Of a stretch of 44,885 nt of DNA, positions 1-7,992 are shown one piece after another. Position numbers and translations under genes: made by a program. Source of the DNA: Actinomyces sp. (lineage in GTDB: Bacteria > Actinomycetota > Actinomycetes > Actinomycetales > Actinomycetaceae); assembly GCF_030530635.1 (NCBI RefSeq), contig NZ_JAUMUL010000023.1, forward strand, positions 1 through 44,885. Reading direction: 5' to 3'. Each line of letters begins with the position of its first letter. Within the stretch, counting starts at the first letter, position 1. The notes under the pieces are model-generated. The model did not search any database. It saw only the letters and a list, made by a program, of their open reading frames with translations, and was not told the DNA's origin.

Positions 1-316
1 CAACTACCGAACTCGGCACGTAACTTCTACCGAACTCGGCACTCGCGCCACTGAGCCGCACAAGCCAACCACCACCCGGCGAACCGCCACACTCTCAAAT
101 ACCAAGCGCCGGGAATCTGGCGTCAGCGGATCATCAGTCAAGGTGCTGAGATGAAACAGAACACTCGGGGAGAGGCCGTGGGTACCTCGCGGGAGTGCAG
201 CGCTTCGGTGCGCCGTCCTCCGCCAGGGGGGTGGGTAGCAAGCTGTGTATACGGATGTCTGCCACAACACGAGGCTAGCGCGCGTGCACCTCGGTTCGGA
301 ACCGATAGTCGACTGG
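1..316. other. Non-coding region downstream of the first surface-protein gene
   Basis: No convincing gene lies here; the open frames overlapping it look like chance high-GC frames. Apart from the direct repeat at 4-42 there is a small perfect inverted repeat at 291-305 (arms TCGGTT and AACCGA, 3-base loop), about 12 bases past the stop codon of the minus-strand gene that ends at 317. It has no T-run and would be at best a weak terminator. Confidence 0.4.
4..42. repeat. Two copies of a 16-bp direct repeat at the window edge
   Basis: The unit CTACCGAACTCGGCAC occurs at 4-19 and again at 27-42, identical in both places, with a period of 23 bases. The second copy follows the linker GTAACTT. Because the first copy begins three bases from the window edge, the array may continue upstream. 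I do not recognise it as a known element. It lies about 275 bp beyond the 3' end of the surface-protein gene ending at 317, so it could belong to the control region of a gene outside the window. Confidence 0.6.
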
Positions 317-1129
317 TCAGCGCCTGGCCGCGTAATCGAGCTGGCGCTCATAGGCGAGCAGTCGACGGCGCTCAATCAGCATGATTGCACTCAGCACTAT
401 CAGCACCGCTGTCAGCGCCACCACGACCGTGGCCACCACAGGCAGTGAGGCAAATGCCCAGCTATTCCCGGAGGTGGCGGTTCCCGAACCGCCATCCGCC
501 GCGGCCATAGGTGCCGTTGCCTTGGCCTCGGGCGAGGGCTGGGCGAATCCTGCAGTGGTCTCACTGTCGGCCACATGCGGACGGGGCGGGTTCGCCTGCG
601 ACTCACCACCGATAATGGTCACGTCTGCGACGGTGAAGTACGGGCTCTTGTTCGTGTAGTCCAGGGTACGCACCGTATTGGTCGGTATGTCCTCGCCCGC
701 CGTCACACGAAAACGCAGCCAGTGAGTGCCCTTGGCCACGTAGGACGGCAGTTCGACCGCGCCGGAGTGGGTGCCGTCTTCACCTACGGTGAGTTTATCG
801 ACCACGCCGGACTCACCACCGGGAGCCAGGTCGCCGTCGTCGATGAGGATCTCCACGGTGGCTCCCTGCGGAAAGCCCGACAGTGTGTAAGTCAGCGTTC
901 CGCCGACGGCGATCGTCGATGGGCTGACGGTGGAGGCCGTGCCAGTAGTCGAGTTGCCCAAGAGCTGGTCGGCCTGCGCTGCGGCCATGGGGAACAGGAG
1001 GGCGAGCACCGCGAGCAGCGTAGCAAGCAGGCACCGCAGGAGTGCGCCTTCACGTTGCGACAGCACTGCTGCGCCAGTTATGTGATCGCCGTCACTCCGC
1101 GGCGTTCGAATCCGCGACGGTTGTGGCAC
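317..1129 (-). CDS. Secreted membrane-anchored surface protein with an Ig-like domain
   Basis: I place the start at a GTG at 1129, preceded at 1131-1140 by a strong purine-rich ribosome binding site (GAGGAGGAGG); this gives 270 residues. A longer frame starting at 1201 would overlap the upstream gene and has no such site. Residues about 30-53 form a signal peptide (basic start, Leu/Ala-rich core, cleavage near AAAQA). A beta-rich, probably Ig-like region follows, then an Ala/Ser/Thr-rich linker. Near the C-terminus is a membrane segment of about 25 residues, then an Arg-rich tail (ERRRLLAYERQ). No LPXTG sortase motif is present. The gene follows the larger surface-protein gene after 40 bp, so the two are probably co-transcribed. 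Function is unknown; an envelope role is inferred from topology. Confidence 0.7.
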   Translation of the reverse strand: MPQPSRIRTPRSDGDHITGAAVLSQREGALLRCLLATLLAVLALLFPMAAAQADQLLGNSTTGTASTVSPSTIAVGGTLTYTLSGFPQGATVEILIDDGDLAPGGESGVVDKLTVGEDGTHSGAVELPSYVAKGTHWLRFRVTAGEDIPTNTVRTLDYTNKSPYFTVADVTIIGGESQANPPRPHVADSETTAGFAQPSPEAKATAPMAAADGGSGTATSGNSWAFASLPVVATVVVALTAVLIVLSAIMLIERRRLLAYERQLDYAARR

Positions 1130-1169
1130 GCCTCCTCCTCTCGTTACGCGTCTGTAACGAGCATACACG

Positions 1170-3287
1170 TTATCGGCGCCGATTTCGCGCGTGTGAGCCA
1201 TTCAATGTGGGACGAGCCAGCACGAAGAACGAGACGCCACCGAGTATCAGCAGCAGTCCGGCACCGACAAGCTTCCAGCCGTCGGCACCCAACGGACTGC
1301 TGGACGCCAACGCATCGCCGGTTATCAGTGTAATGCCCGTTGCGTCGGCACCGGAACTCGCCGCCTGTGCGATCTCCAGTTGCGCCCATCCGAGCAACCG
1401 CGAATTGCGGTCGCCGACGGCGATCTTGTAGCTGCCCGGCTCGAGGGGAGAGATGTCAATCGAAACCGAGTTGCCGGAGTCGACCTGAACCCAGCCGGGG
1501 GTGGTGGCGCCGGGGAACACGAATACGGCGACCCACTCTCCAGATGCCACCTTCGCGGACGGGAACATCAACGTGATGACCGCGCCCTGCCGGGTACCCG
1601 AGAGGGACCCGGCGTTGTCGGGGCCAAGCTCACCGGCGTCCTTGACGGGTGACGTCGGGGCATGCTCGGGCCGCCCAGCGGCGTCACCCCCAGTCTGCGT
1701 GGAGTCGATGTCCTGCTGGGTCGGAGACTCGGCCTGCTGCGTGGCTGGGGCCTGCGTAAGCTGAGAGTCACCGTTGCTCGGGTCCCGCACGATCAGCGGG
1801 TCAACATCTACGCCCTCGTTGAGGGCTTCAAATGGGGTCGGGATGGGCCCAGGCTGTTGGCCATCGGATGTGGGTGCGGCCGTCGGCGACTCGGGCGAGG
1901 GGGAGGTCGGAACCGCCTCAGTAGGCGTGATGGTTGCCGTTGGCTGGGCGGTGGGCTCCGGAGTCTGCGGGGCTTCGGTCGCCGGATCACTCGGATCGTC
2001 TCCGGGCGACGGTGCCGGAGTGGGTTCAGGGGCGCCGGTCCCAGGTGGGGTAGGGGACGCCGGCGTTGTCGCGGGAGCGGCTGAGGTGACCGAAGGGGAC
2101 GGTGACGGTTCCGGTTCAGCGGACGGCTGCGCCGACGGTGTTGAAGAAGGTGCAGCGCTTGGTTGCGTAGACGGCGCGGGGGCGCCACTGCCTTCCGAGA
2201 TCGTCACCGATACCGCCCCGGTCTCACCGCCAGTCGGGGTGGCGGAGATGGTGGAGCCCCGAACCAGGTTCACGCCCGCGGCGGCAAACGCTGCCTCGGT
2301 TACCGTGAACCGGGTGCCTGCGAAGCGCGCCCTGACCACCACCGCTTTGGCATTCCCCTCGGCGTCGGCCACGTTAAGAAGAACGTTGAAGCTGCCGCCG
2401 ATGTTGGTGCTGCGATCGAATGCCCAGCCAGTTCCGGTCAGGAGCCCTTGTGAGTAACTCAGCGTGGAGCCGGCGGTCGCCTCGGGCAACCGCACGTCCA
2501 TGGTCATGACGTCGACCAACTGCCAGTTGTCAGCTCCCGACAACCGCCACTCGATGGTGTAGGTCCCCACGTGCGGCAACATCGCCTGCGTGAATGGCCA
2601 CAGTGGCAGCGAGTACTCCGAGCGCCCATTGGTGAAGGCGGGGTAGATCGTGGCCGACTGCGCGGAGCCCCGTTCATCGACGATTCGCACCTGCACGGCG
2701 GTGTTGACCGTTCCGTCGGATCCCAGCGGTCGTCCAGCGTCATCCTTCCACCCGGAGAACGTCAGCAGCGGGCGGTCGGTACTGGAGGAGGACACATAGG
2801 TTGCGCCGGGATTCTTCACGGCAACCGACTGGTTCTCGGTCCGTGCCGTGACGGCCGTGTGGGCGGAAGTCGCCGTTGGCTCGGCGGACGCCGTGGGCCC
2901 CGCGGTCGTCTCGACAACCGGCCCGGGAGTGACGGCGGCCTTCGCGCCACCGGTCTCCGAGGCGCCGGCAGCACCTGACTCGTCTCCGTCCGTGGCCCCA
3001 GCGTCCTCATGACCATCGACCGGAGTATCAACCGGAGAGCCCGGATCGGATCGATCCGGTACGGTCACGACGTCCGTAATCTCCACCATACGCCCTGCCG
3101 AGTGCGAAGCCGACGGTGTGGCAACCGCAAGCGCCTCGGGCGCCAGGCGACCGACCGCCGCAAGGGCGCCCCCACCTGCGGAGGAGATGAGGACGATGCC
3201 CACAACGGTAGGCAATACAAGTGCGGCCCGCAGAGCTGGTCTGCGTGCCGCTCGGGAGGCCTTGGCGTGGCGCGGGGATTGGGTCAT
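1170..3287 (-). CDS. Large Pro/Ser/Thr-rich secreted surface protein with a C-terminal membrane anchor
   Basis: A 705-residue protein. The N-terminus has a basic stretch followed by a hydrophobic core (about residues 20-44) typical of an export signal. Residues about 170-370 look like two beta-sandwich modules. A long low-complexity stalk rich in Pro, Ser, Thr and Ala (about 385-575) follows, then another small beta-rich module. The C-terminus is one hydrophobic helix (VGAGLLLILGGVSFFVLA) ending in a basic tail (ARNRRR). There is no LPXTG before the helix, so the protein should stay in the membrane rather than be sortase-linked. The stalk suggests it spans the cell wall. I do not recognise a family; adhesion or a cell-wall role is inference. 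The start at 3287 has only a weak ribosome binding site. Confidence 0.7.
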   Translation of the reverse strand: MTQSPRHAKASRAARRPALRAALVLPTVVGIVLISSAGGGALAAVGRLAPEALAVATPSASHSAGRMVEITDVVTVPDRSDPGSPVDTPVDGHEDAGATDGDESGAAGASETGGAKAAVTPGPVVETTAGPTASAEPTATSAHTAVTARTENQSVAVKNPGATYVSSSSTDRPLLTFSGWKDDAGRPLGSDGTVNTAVQVRIVDERGSAQSATIYPAFTNGRSEYSLPLWPFTQAMLPHVGTYTIEWRLSGADNWQLVDVMTMDVRLPEATAGSTLSYSQGLLTGTGWAFDRSTNIGGSFNVLLNVADAEGNAKAVVVRARFAGTRFTVTEAAFAAAGVNLVRGSTISATPTGGETGAVSVTISEGSGAPAPSTQPSAAPSSTPSAQPSAEPEPSPSPSVTSAAPATTPASPTPPGTGAPEPTPAPSPGDDPSDPATEAPQTPEPTAQPTATITPTEAVPTSPSPESPTAAPTSDGQQPGPIPTPFEALNEGVDVDPLIVRDPSNGDSQLTQAPATQQAESPTQQDIDSTQTGGDAAGRPEHAPTSPVKDAGELGPDNAGSLSGTRQGAVITLMFPSAKVASGEWVAVFVFPGATTPGWVQVDSGNSVSIDISPLEPGSYKIAVGDRNSRLLGWAQLEIAQAASSGADATGITLITGDALASSSPLGADGWKLVGAGLLLILGGVSFFVLARPTLNGSHARNRRR

Positions 3288-3930
3288 CGATTCTTAACTC
3301 GTCTGTCAGCCTTCTCAGGATTGCCTGGGTGCGCGCCGGTGGCTCCGACGCCTTTCGATGGTATCGTCGAAATTGCCTGGGTGGCACTGAAATGTCGGCA
3401 GCGTGGGCGGACTCACCTGCTCCGAGCCCCCGTTGCCGGTCTTTCCGACCGCCTTGCTGACCGCCCGCAATCCCCGCCATCGCAAGGAATACTTTAACCT
3501 GCACGCGGTCGCCACGCCCGCTCCAACACCGTAGGTCTCACTATCGTTTCGAAGATCTCAATACGGGTCGTCTGCACTGAGTTGACTCAGTGGACGAGGT
3601 TGACTCAGTAAACGAGATCGGATTCACGTGTGATCTGCTGCGCGACCCGACCAATGGCTCTGGCGCCGACACGTCATGCGAGTACCATGGGATTCGGAGT
3701 GATCCGTGCTGTGAGCCCCGTTCGCGGCTCGTTCTGCCGCCAGACCTGTGCGACATCGAGCGTGACCCAGTGAGTGAAGTGCGTGAAGCCCGAGAGCCCC
3801 CGTAAGTGTCGAATCTGACCGGGTGCCGGGTGACTGTGGTGGGTGCGGCGCGGCAAGAGCGGCGGCCGTCCGGTCTCCCCCACACTCCGCGACCGGTTCC
3901 ACCAAGCGGAACCAGATACGGGAAAAGACG
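3288..3930. other. Long divergent intergenic region and helicase leader
   Basis: About 640 bp separate the surface-protein gene (minus) from the helicase gene (plus), and I see no gene in it. It holds a tandem 18-bp repeat with an overlapping inverted repeat (3576-3616) and a small hairpin just upstream of the helicase start (GGTTCC at 3895-3900 pairing with GGAACC at 3908-3913). A frame continuous with the helicase runs back to a GTG at 3823, but its extra 36 residues look unlike protein. Long structured leaders are known for cold-induced DEAD-box helicase mRNAs in several bacteria; such control here is inference. Confidence 0.45.
3576..3616. repeat. Tandem 18-bp repeat with overlapping palindrome, possible operator
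   Basis: GTTGACTCAGTGGACGAG at 3581-3598 is followed directly by GTTGACTCAGTAAACGAG at 3599-3616, 16 of 18 bases identical. The first copy also forms a perfect inverted repeat with the bases before it: ACTGAGT at 3576-3582, a two-base spacer, and ACTCAGT at 3585-3591. Repeats and dyad symmetry in a promoter-sized gap suggest a regulator binding site. Each copy also contains TTGACT, which could act as a -35 box. No clear -10 partner was found. Confidence 0.35.
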
Positions 3931-6288
3931 ATGACAGCCACCCCGACTGGCGCCTCTGCGCCCTTCGGCACTCCTGATGAGACCACACTCGGCTCGGCCC
4001 TGGGCATAGACGACCTGTTCAGCGCCGAGATCACCGGCACCACCGAAGCGATCGCCGCGAAAGAGGCGCCCGCGGACGATGACTCAACCTCCGCCGACTC
4101 AACCGACGCGACCGAGGACGACGTGGCCGCCCCCCACAACGCCGCCCCCGACGCCCCAAAGCCCGACTCGCCGCAGACGGCCGACTACTTCGCCACCCCA
4201 GCGTCTTCGGACTCCCCGGAGGACCCCGAGGACCTGGAGCATGAGGAAGAGGCCGACGACGTCGACCTGAACCTGCCGGAGTCCGACCCCGAAGTACCCG
4301 AGCCGGACGCTGAGTCCAAGGCCTTCACCGATGTGGCTGACCAGGGCCCAGCAAGGCCCGAAGCCACGACCTTCGACGATCTGGGGCTGCCCGCGGACCT
4401 GCTCAAGGCCGTCAAGGACATGGGCTTCACCACCCCCACCCCGATTCAACGCGAGGCGATCCCGGTGCTGCTGTCCGGCCGCGACGTGGTCGGCATCGCA
4501 CAGACCGGCACCGGGAAGACGGCTGCTTTCGGACTGCCACTGCTCGACGCCGTCGACGCCCACGACGGGGCAGTGCAGGCACTGGTACTCGCGCCCACAC
4601 GCGAGCTGGCACTCCAAAGCGCGGAGGCCATCACCGACATGGCTAGTCGGTCTCGCGGCCTCGACGTGGTCGCCGTTTACGGAGGCGCTCCTTATGGCCC
4701 TCAGATCGGCGCACTCAAAGACGGCGCCCAGGTGGTTGTGGGCACGCCTGGACGCATCATCGACCTGATCGAGAAGGGCGCGCTGTCACTCGAGGAGGTC
4801 AAGTTCTTTGTCCTGGACGAGGCCGATGAGATGCTGCGCATGGGATTCGCGGAGGACGTAGAGACAATTGCGGCCTCCCTGCCCTCCCCTCGCCGCACCG
4901 CCCTGTTCTCCGCCACCATGCCGCCCGCCATTCAGGCGGTCGCCCGCCAGCACCTGGACGATCCGGTTCGTGTAGAGGTCTCCCGACAGGCATCCACGGT
5001 GGACACCGTCCACCAGACCTACGCGGTGGTGCCCTTCCGGCACAAGATTGGGGCGGCCGCACGGGTGCTGTCCGTGACGGACGCCGAGGCCGCCCTGGTG
5101 TTCGTCCGCACCAAGTCAACGGCCGAGGATGTCGCGATCGAGTTGGCAGGCCGCGGCATTCAGGCCGCCGCCATCTCTGGTGACGTGCCGCAGCGCGAGC
5201 GCGAGCGCTTGGTCGAGCGTCTGCGCGCCGGCACGCTTGACGTGCTGGTGGCCACGGATGTCGCCGCCCGCGGTTTGGATGTGGACCGCATCGGGCTGGT
5301 GGTCAACTTCGATGTGCCTCGCGAGGCAGAGGCCTACGTGCACCGTATCGGCCGTACCGGGCGTGCCGGCCGCCACGGCGAGGCCGTAACCTTCCTGACT
5401 CCGAAGGAGAAGGGCAAACTCCGTCAGATCGAGCGCCTGACCGGCACCCGCCTGGAGGAGATCACCCTCCCCTCCCCCGCTGACGTATCCGAACACCGCG
5501 CGGGCAAGTTGCTGGAACGCGCTGCCGCCCGGCGTGAACGCGGCCGCCTGGAAATGTACGACCGACTGGTGTCCGCCAAGAGCGAGGAGCTCGGGATCGG
5601 TGCCGATGAACTCGCCGCCACCCTGCTGGCACTCGCCGTCGGTGATGAGGGACCCCGCCGTCGGAACGAGGGCGAACGCCCTCGCCGCGGCAACCGGGAG
5701 GAGCACCTCGATGAGGACGGCACCTTCGTGTCGGCCTCCTTCGAGGGTGGCCGGGACGAGCGCCGCGGTCGCCGCGCGGAGCGTATCGACGGCAAGCCCG
5801 GTGCATCCCGAGGCGGTCGTCGCCGTTACGAGGACGGCAGCGGCACCGTCTACCGGATCGAGGTCGGCCACCGGGACCGCGTGCTGCCGGGGGCGATCGT
5901 CGGCGCCCTGGCTAATGAAGGCGCGATCTCCGGCTCCGACATCGGCAAGATCGACATTCTGCAGTCCTTCTCCCTGGTGGAAATCCACACTCCACTGGAT
6001 GAGGAGCAGTTGGAGCGCATGCGGCACGCCACCTTCGCCGGGCGGGAGCTGCGGATTCGTTTGGACGAGGGACCGGGTTCCGGCTCCTGGGACGATCAGC
6101 GCGGCCGCCGTACCGGAGGATTCCGCGGTGGCCGGAACAACGACCGCGGTTCGCGACGTTATGAACGCGGCGGCTTCAAGCGGCGCTTCGATCGCGACAA
6201 CCGTCGTAGTGACAGCAACGACAGGAATGGACGCTGGGGTAGCCGCGGCCACAAGAGCGGCTTCCGGGGTAACCGCGACGGACGCTGA
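3931..6288 (+). CDS. deaD: DEAD-box ATP-dependent RNA helicase (DeaD/CsdA type)
   Basis: A cytoplasmic enzyme that unwinds RNA duplexes using ATP, with family roles in ribosome assembly and RNA turnover, especially in the cold. Residues 1-140 are an acidic, low-complexity extension. The helicase core then shows the Q-motif region (FDDLGLP, near 148), Walker A (AQTGTGKT, near 190), DEAD (near 296), SAT (near 326) and HRIGRTGR (near 471). Residues about 640-715 match the DbpA-type RNA-binding domain. The last 70 residues are rich in Arg, Gly, Asp and Asn (RGG-like tail). Length is 785 residues from the ATG at 3931, preceded by GGAAAAG; I prefer this to the upstream GTG at 3823. The acidic N-terminal extension is longer than in E. 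coli DeaD. Confidence 0.93.
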   Translation: MTATPTGASAPFGTPDETTLGSALGIDDLFSAEITGTTEAIAAKEAPADDDSTSADSTDATEDDVAAPHNAAPDAPKPDSPQTADYFATPASSDSPEDPEDLEHEEEADDVDLNLPESDPEVPEPDAESKAFTDVADQGPARPEATTFDDLGLPADLLKAVKDMGFTTPTPIQREAIPVLLSGRDVVGIAQTGTGKTAAFGLPLLDAVDAHDGAVQALVLAPTRELALQSAEAITDMASRSRGLDVVAVYGGAPYGPQIGALKDGAQVVVGTPGRIIDLIEKGALSLEEVKFFVLDEADEMLRMGFAEDVETIAASLPSPRRTALFSATMPPAIQAVARQHLDDPVRVEVSRQASTVDTVHQTYAVVPFRHKIGAAARVLSVTDAEAALVFVRTKSTAEDVAIELAGRGIQAAAISGDVPQRERERLVERLRAGTLDVLVATDVAARGLDVDRIGLVVNFDVPREAEAYVHRIGRTGRAGRHGEAVTFLTPKEKGKLRQIERLTGTRLEEITLPSPADVSEHRAGKLLERAAARRERGRLEMYDRLVSAKSEELGIGADELAATLLALAVGDEGPRRRNEGERPRRGNREEHLDEDGTFVSASFEGGRDERRGRRAERIDGKPGASRGGRRRYEDGSGTVYRIEVGHRDRVLPGAIVGALANEGAISGSDIGKIDILQSFSLVEIHTPLDEEQLERMRHATFAGRELRIRLDEGPGSGSWDDQRGRRTGGFRGGRNNDRGSRRYERGGFKRRFDRDNRRSDSNDRNGRWGSRGHKSGFRGNRDGR

Positions 6289-6330
6289 TGCTTCAGCCTC
6301 TAACCAGGCCGCTGAGGGGAGGATGACCAG

Positions 6331-7950
6331 ATGATTCCGGCCATATACCTGCTGGCGGTGGTGGTGTGCGGCTTCGCCGCCACCCTAATGCGCCTACCGC
6401 CACTGGTCGGGTTCCTGGCGGCCGGCTTCATCCTGGGCTCCTCCCCTTTACCGCATCTGGCATTCGTCGAGGTGCTCGGCGACCTCGGGGTGGCGGTACT
6501 CCTGTTCACCATCGGGCTGAAGCTCGATCTGCGGGTGCTGCGCCGCAGGGAGGTCGCCGGCACCGCCGTCATCGTCATGGTGGTGCTGACCGTCCTCGGG
6601 ACGGGGCTGGTGACGGCCCTACTCGCACTTGGCCTGGAGCTGGGGACTTCGACTACGGCCGGCGTCGCCTCGGCGGGCTTCGCGCTCTCCTTCTCATCCA
6701 CGGTGGTGGTGGTCAAGCTCCTGGAGGATCGCGACGATTCGAACTCCCTGTATGGGCGCATCGCCATCGGCGTGCTGGTCCTGCAGGACATCGCCGCGGT
6801 CGTCTACATGACTGCGACCTCGGGTAGTCTTCCCAGCCCGTGGGCGGGCGCCTTGGTGCTGCTGTGGCCGTTATCTCGGCTGCTGGGCGGGGTGTTGGAT
6901 CGGATTGACCACCGGGAGATGCGTGCCCTGTTCGGCATGTCCATGGCATTGCTGCCCGGCTATCTGCTGTTCGACCTGGCCGGGATCGACGGCGATCTCG
7001 GTGCGCTCATCATGGGGGCGCTGTTTGCCTCCCACCCCGCTGCCAAAGAACTATCCGGAGCGCTGTTCACGATCAAGGAATTGCTGCTGGTGGGGTTCTT
7101 CGTCACCATCGGTCTGGGCGGAGTCCCCGGCAGCGCCGCCTTCGTCCTGGCGGGCGCGCTGCTGGTGCTGCTGCCGTTGCGTTCACTGATCTACACCGCG
7201 GTGGTGCGAGCCCTGGGGATGCGTAGCCGTACCTCGGTGCTGACAGGCATGGCGCTGACGGCATACAGTGAGTTCGCTCTGATCGTCGTCGACACCGCCA
7301 CCGACCATGGACTGCTCGGCGAGGACTGGCCGGCAGCGATCTCTCTCGCCCTGGCACTGTCCTTTGTGGTCTCGGCGATCGTCAACCACAAGCCCGCCGC
7401 GCTGGTGGAGTGGATGTCCGAGCTCCTCCCCCGCCGTCCGGCCAGTTCGCTGCATCCCGATGAGCAGCCGCTGCAGCTCGACGGCGTGTGCACGGTCGTC
7501 TTCGGCATGGGCCGGGCCGGGCGGTCGACCTACACCCGCCTGTACGCCGACGGCGAGGCGGGCGTGCTCGGTATCGACAATGACGCTACCAAGGTGGAGG
7601 AACTGGCGCGGCAGGGCTTCAACGTCATTGAGGCCGACGCCACCGACCGGCAATTCTGGGAGCGGCTGGAGGCCGTGCACGTGTCAAAGGTGGTACTGGC
7701 CATGTCCGAGCCGGGAGCCAACGTGCATGTGCTGGAGTGGCTGGGGCGTAACGATTTCGACGGGCGCATCCTGGCCATAGCCCGTTACGACGACGAGGCC
7801 GTCGCCATGCGCGCCGCGGGCGTGGATGCCGTGATCAACCTTTATGAGGGCGCCGGTGAGGCCCTGGCCCGTGCAGCCGAGTCCCTCGATTCCGAGGATG
7901 TATCCAGCCGTACCGGCGCCACTACCGAAAGTGAACCCGCCACTGGATGA
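6331..7950 (+). CDS. Kef-type monovalent cation:proton antiporter (CPA2) with RCK/TrkA-N domain, copy 1
   Basis: A 539-residue membrane protein with a hydrophobic antiporter domain of about 12 membrane segments (residues 1-365). A cytosolic nucleotide-binding RCK/TrkA-N domain follows (about 386-500), with a GxGxxG motif (FGMGRAGRST). The Gln-Asp pair in LVLQDIAAV (residues 152-153) sits where Kef-type members carry their ion-binding pair. The family exchanges K+ or Na+ for protons; the ion here cannot be read from sequence. The start has GGAGG eight bases upstream. The gene lies 42 bp after the helicase and 42 bp before a clear paralogue, so all three may share a transcript. No separate TrkA-C domain is evident. 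Confidence 0.85.
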   Translation: MIPAIYLLAVVVCGFAATLMRLPPLVGFLAAGFILGSSPLPHLAFVEVLGDLGVAVLLFTIGLKLDLRVLRRREVAGTAVIVMVVLTVLGTGLVTALLALGLELGTSTTAGVASAGFALSFSSTVVVVKLLEDRDDSNSLYGRIAIGVLVLQDIAAVVYMTATSGSLPSPWAGALVLLWPLSRLLGGVLDRIDHREMRALFGMSMALLPGYLLFDLAGIDGDLGALIMGALFASHPAAKELSGALFTIKELLLVGFFVTIGLGGVPGSAAFVLAGALLVLLPLRSLIYTAVVRALGMRSRTSVLTGMALTAYSEFALIVVDTATDHGLLGEDWPAAISLALALSFVVSAIVNHKPAALVEWMSELLPRRPASSLHPDEQPLQLDGVCTVVFGMGRAGRSTYTRLYADGEAGVLGIDNDATKVEELARQGFNVIEADATDRQFWERLEAVHVSKVVLAMSEPGANVHVLEWLGRNDFDGRILAIARYDDEAVAMRAAGVDAVINLYEGAGEALARAAESLDSEDVSSRTGATTESEPATG

Positions 7951-7992
7951 ACCACCCCACTGCCGACCGCTAAGCAACCACAGGAAGGATTC

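Noticed and set aside
670..3290. LPXTG sortase signals in the two surface proteins
   Set aside because: I looked before both C-terminal membrane helices and found none.
5116..6252. 378-codon minus-strand frame opposite the helicase
   Set aside because: It is a shadow of the deaD coding sequence.
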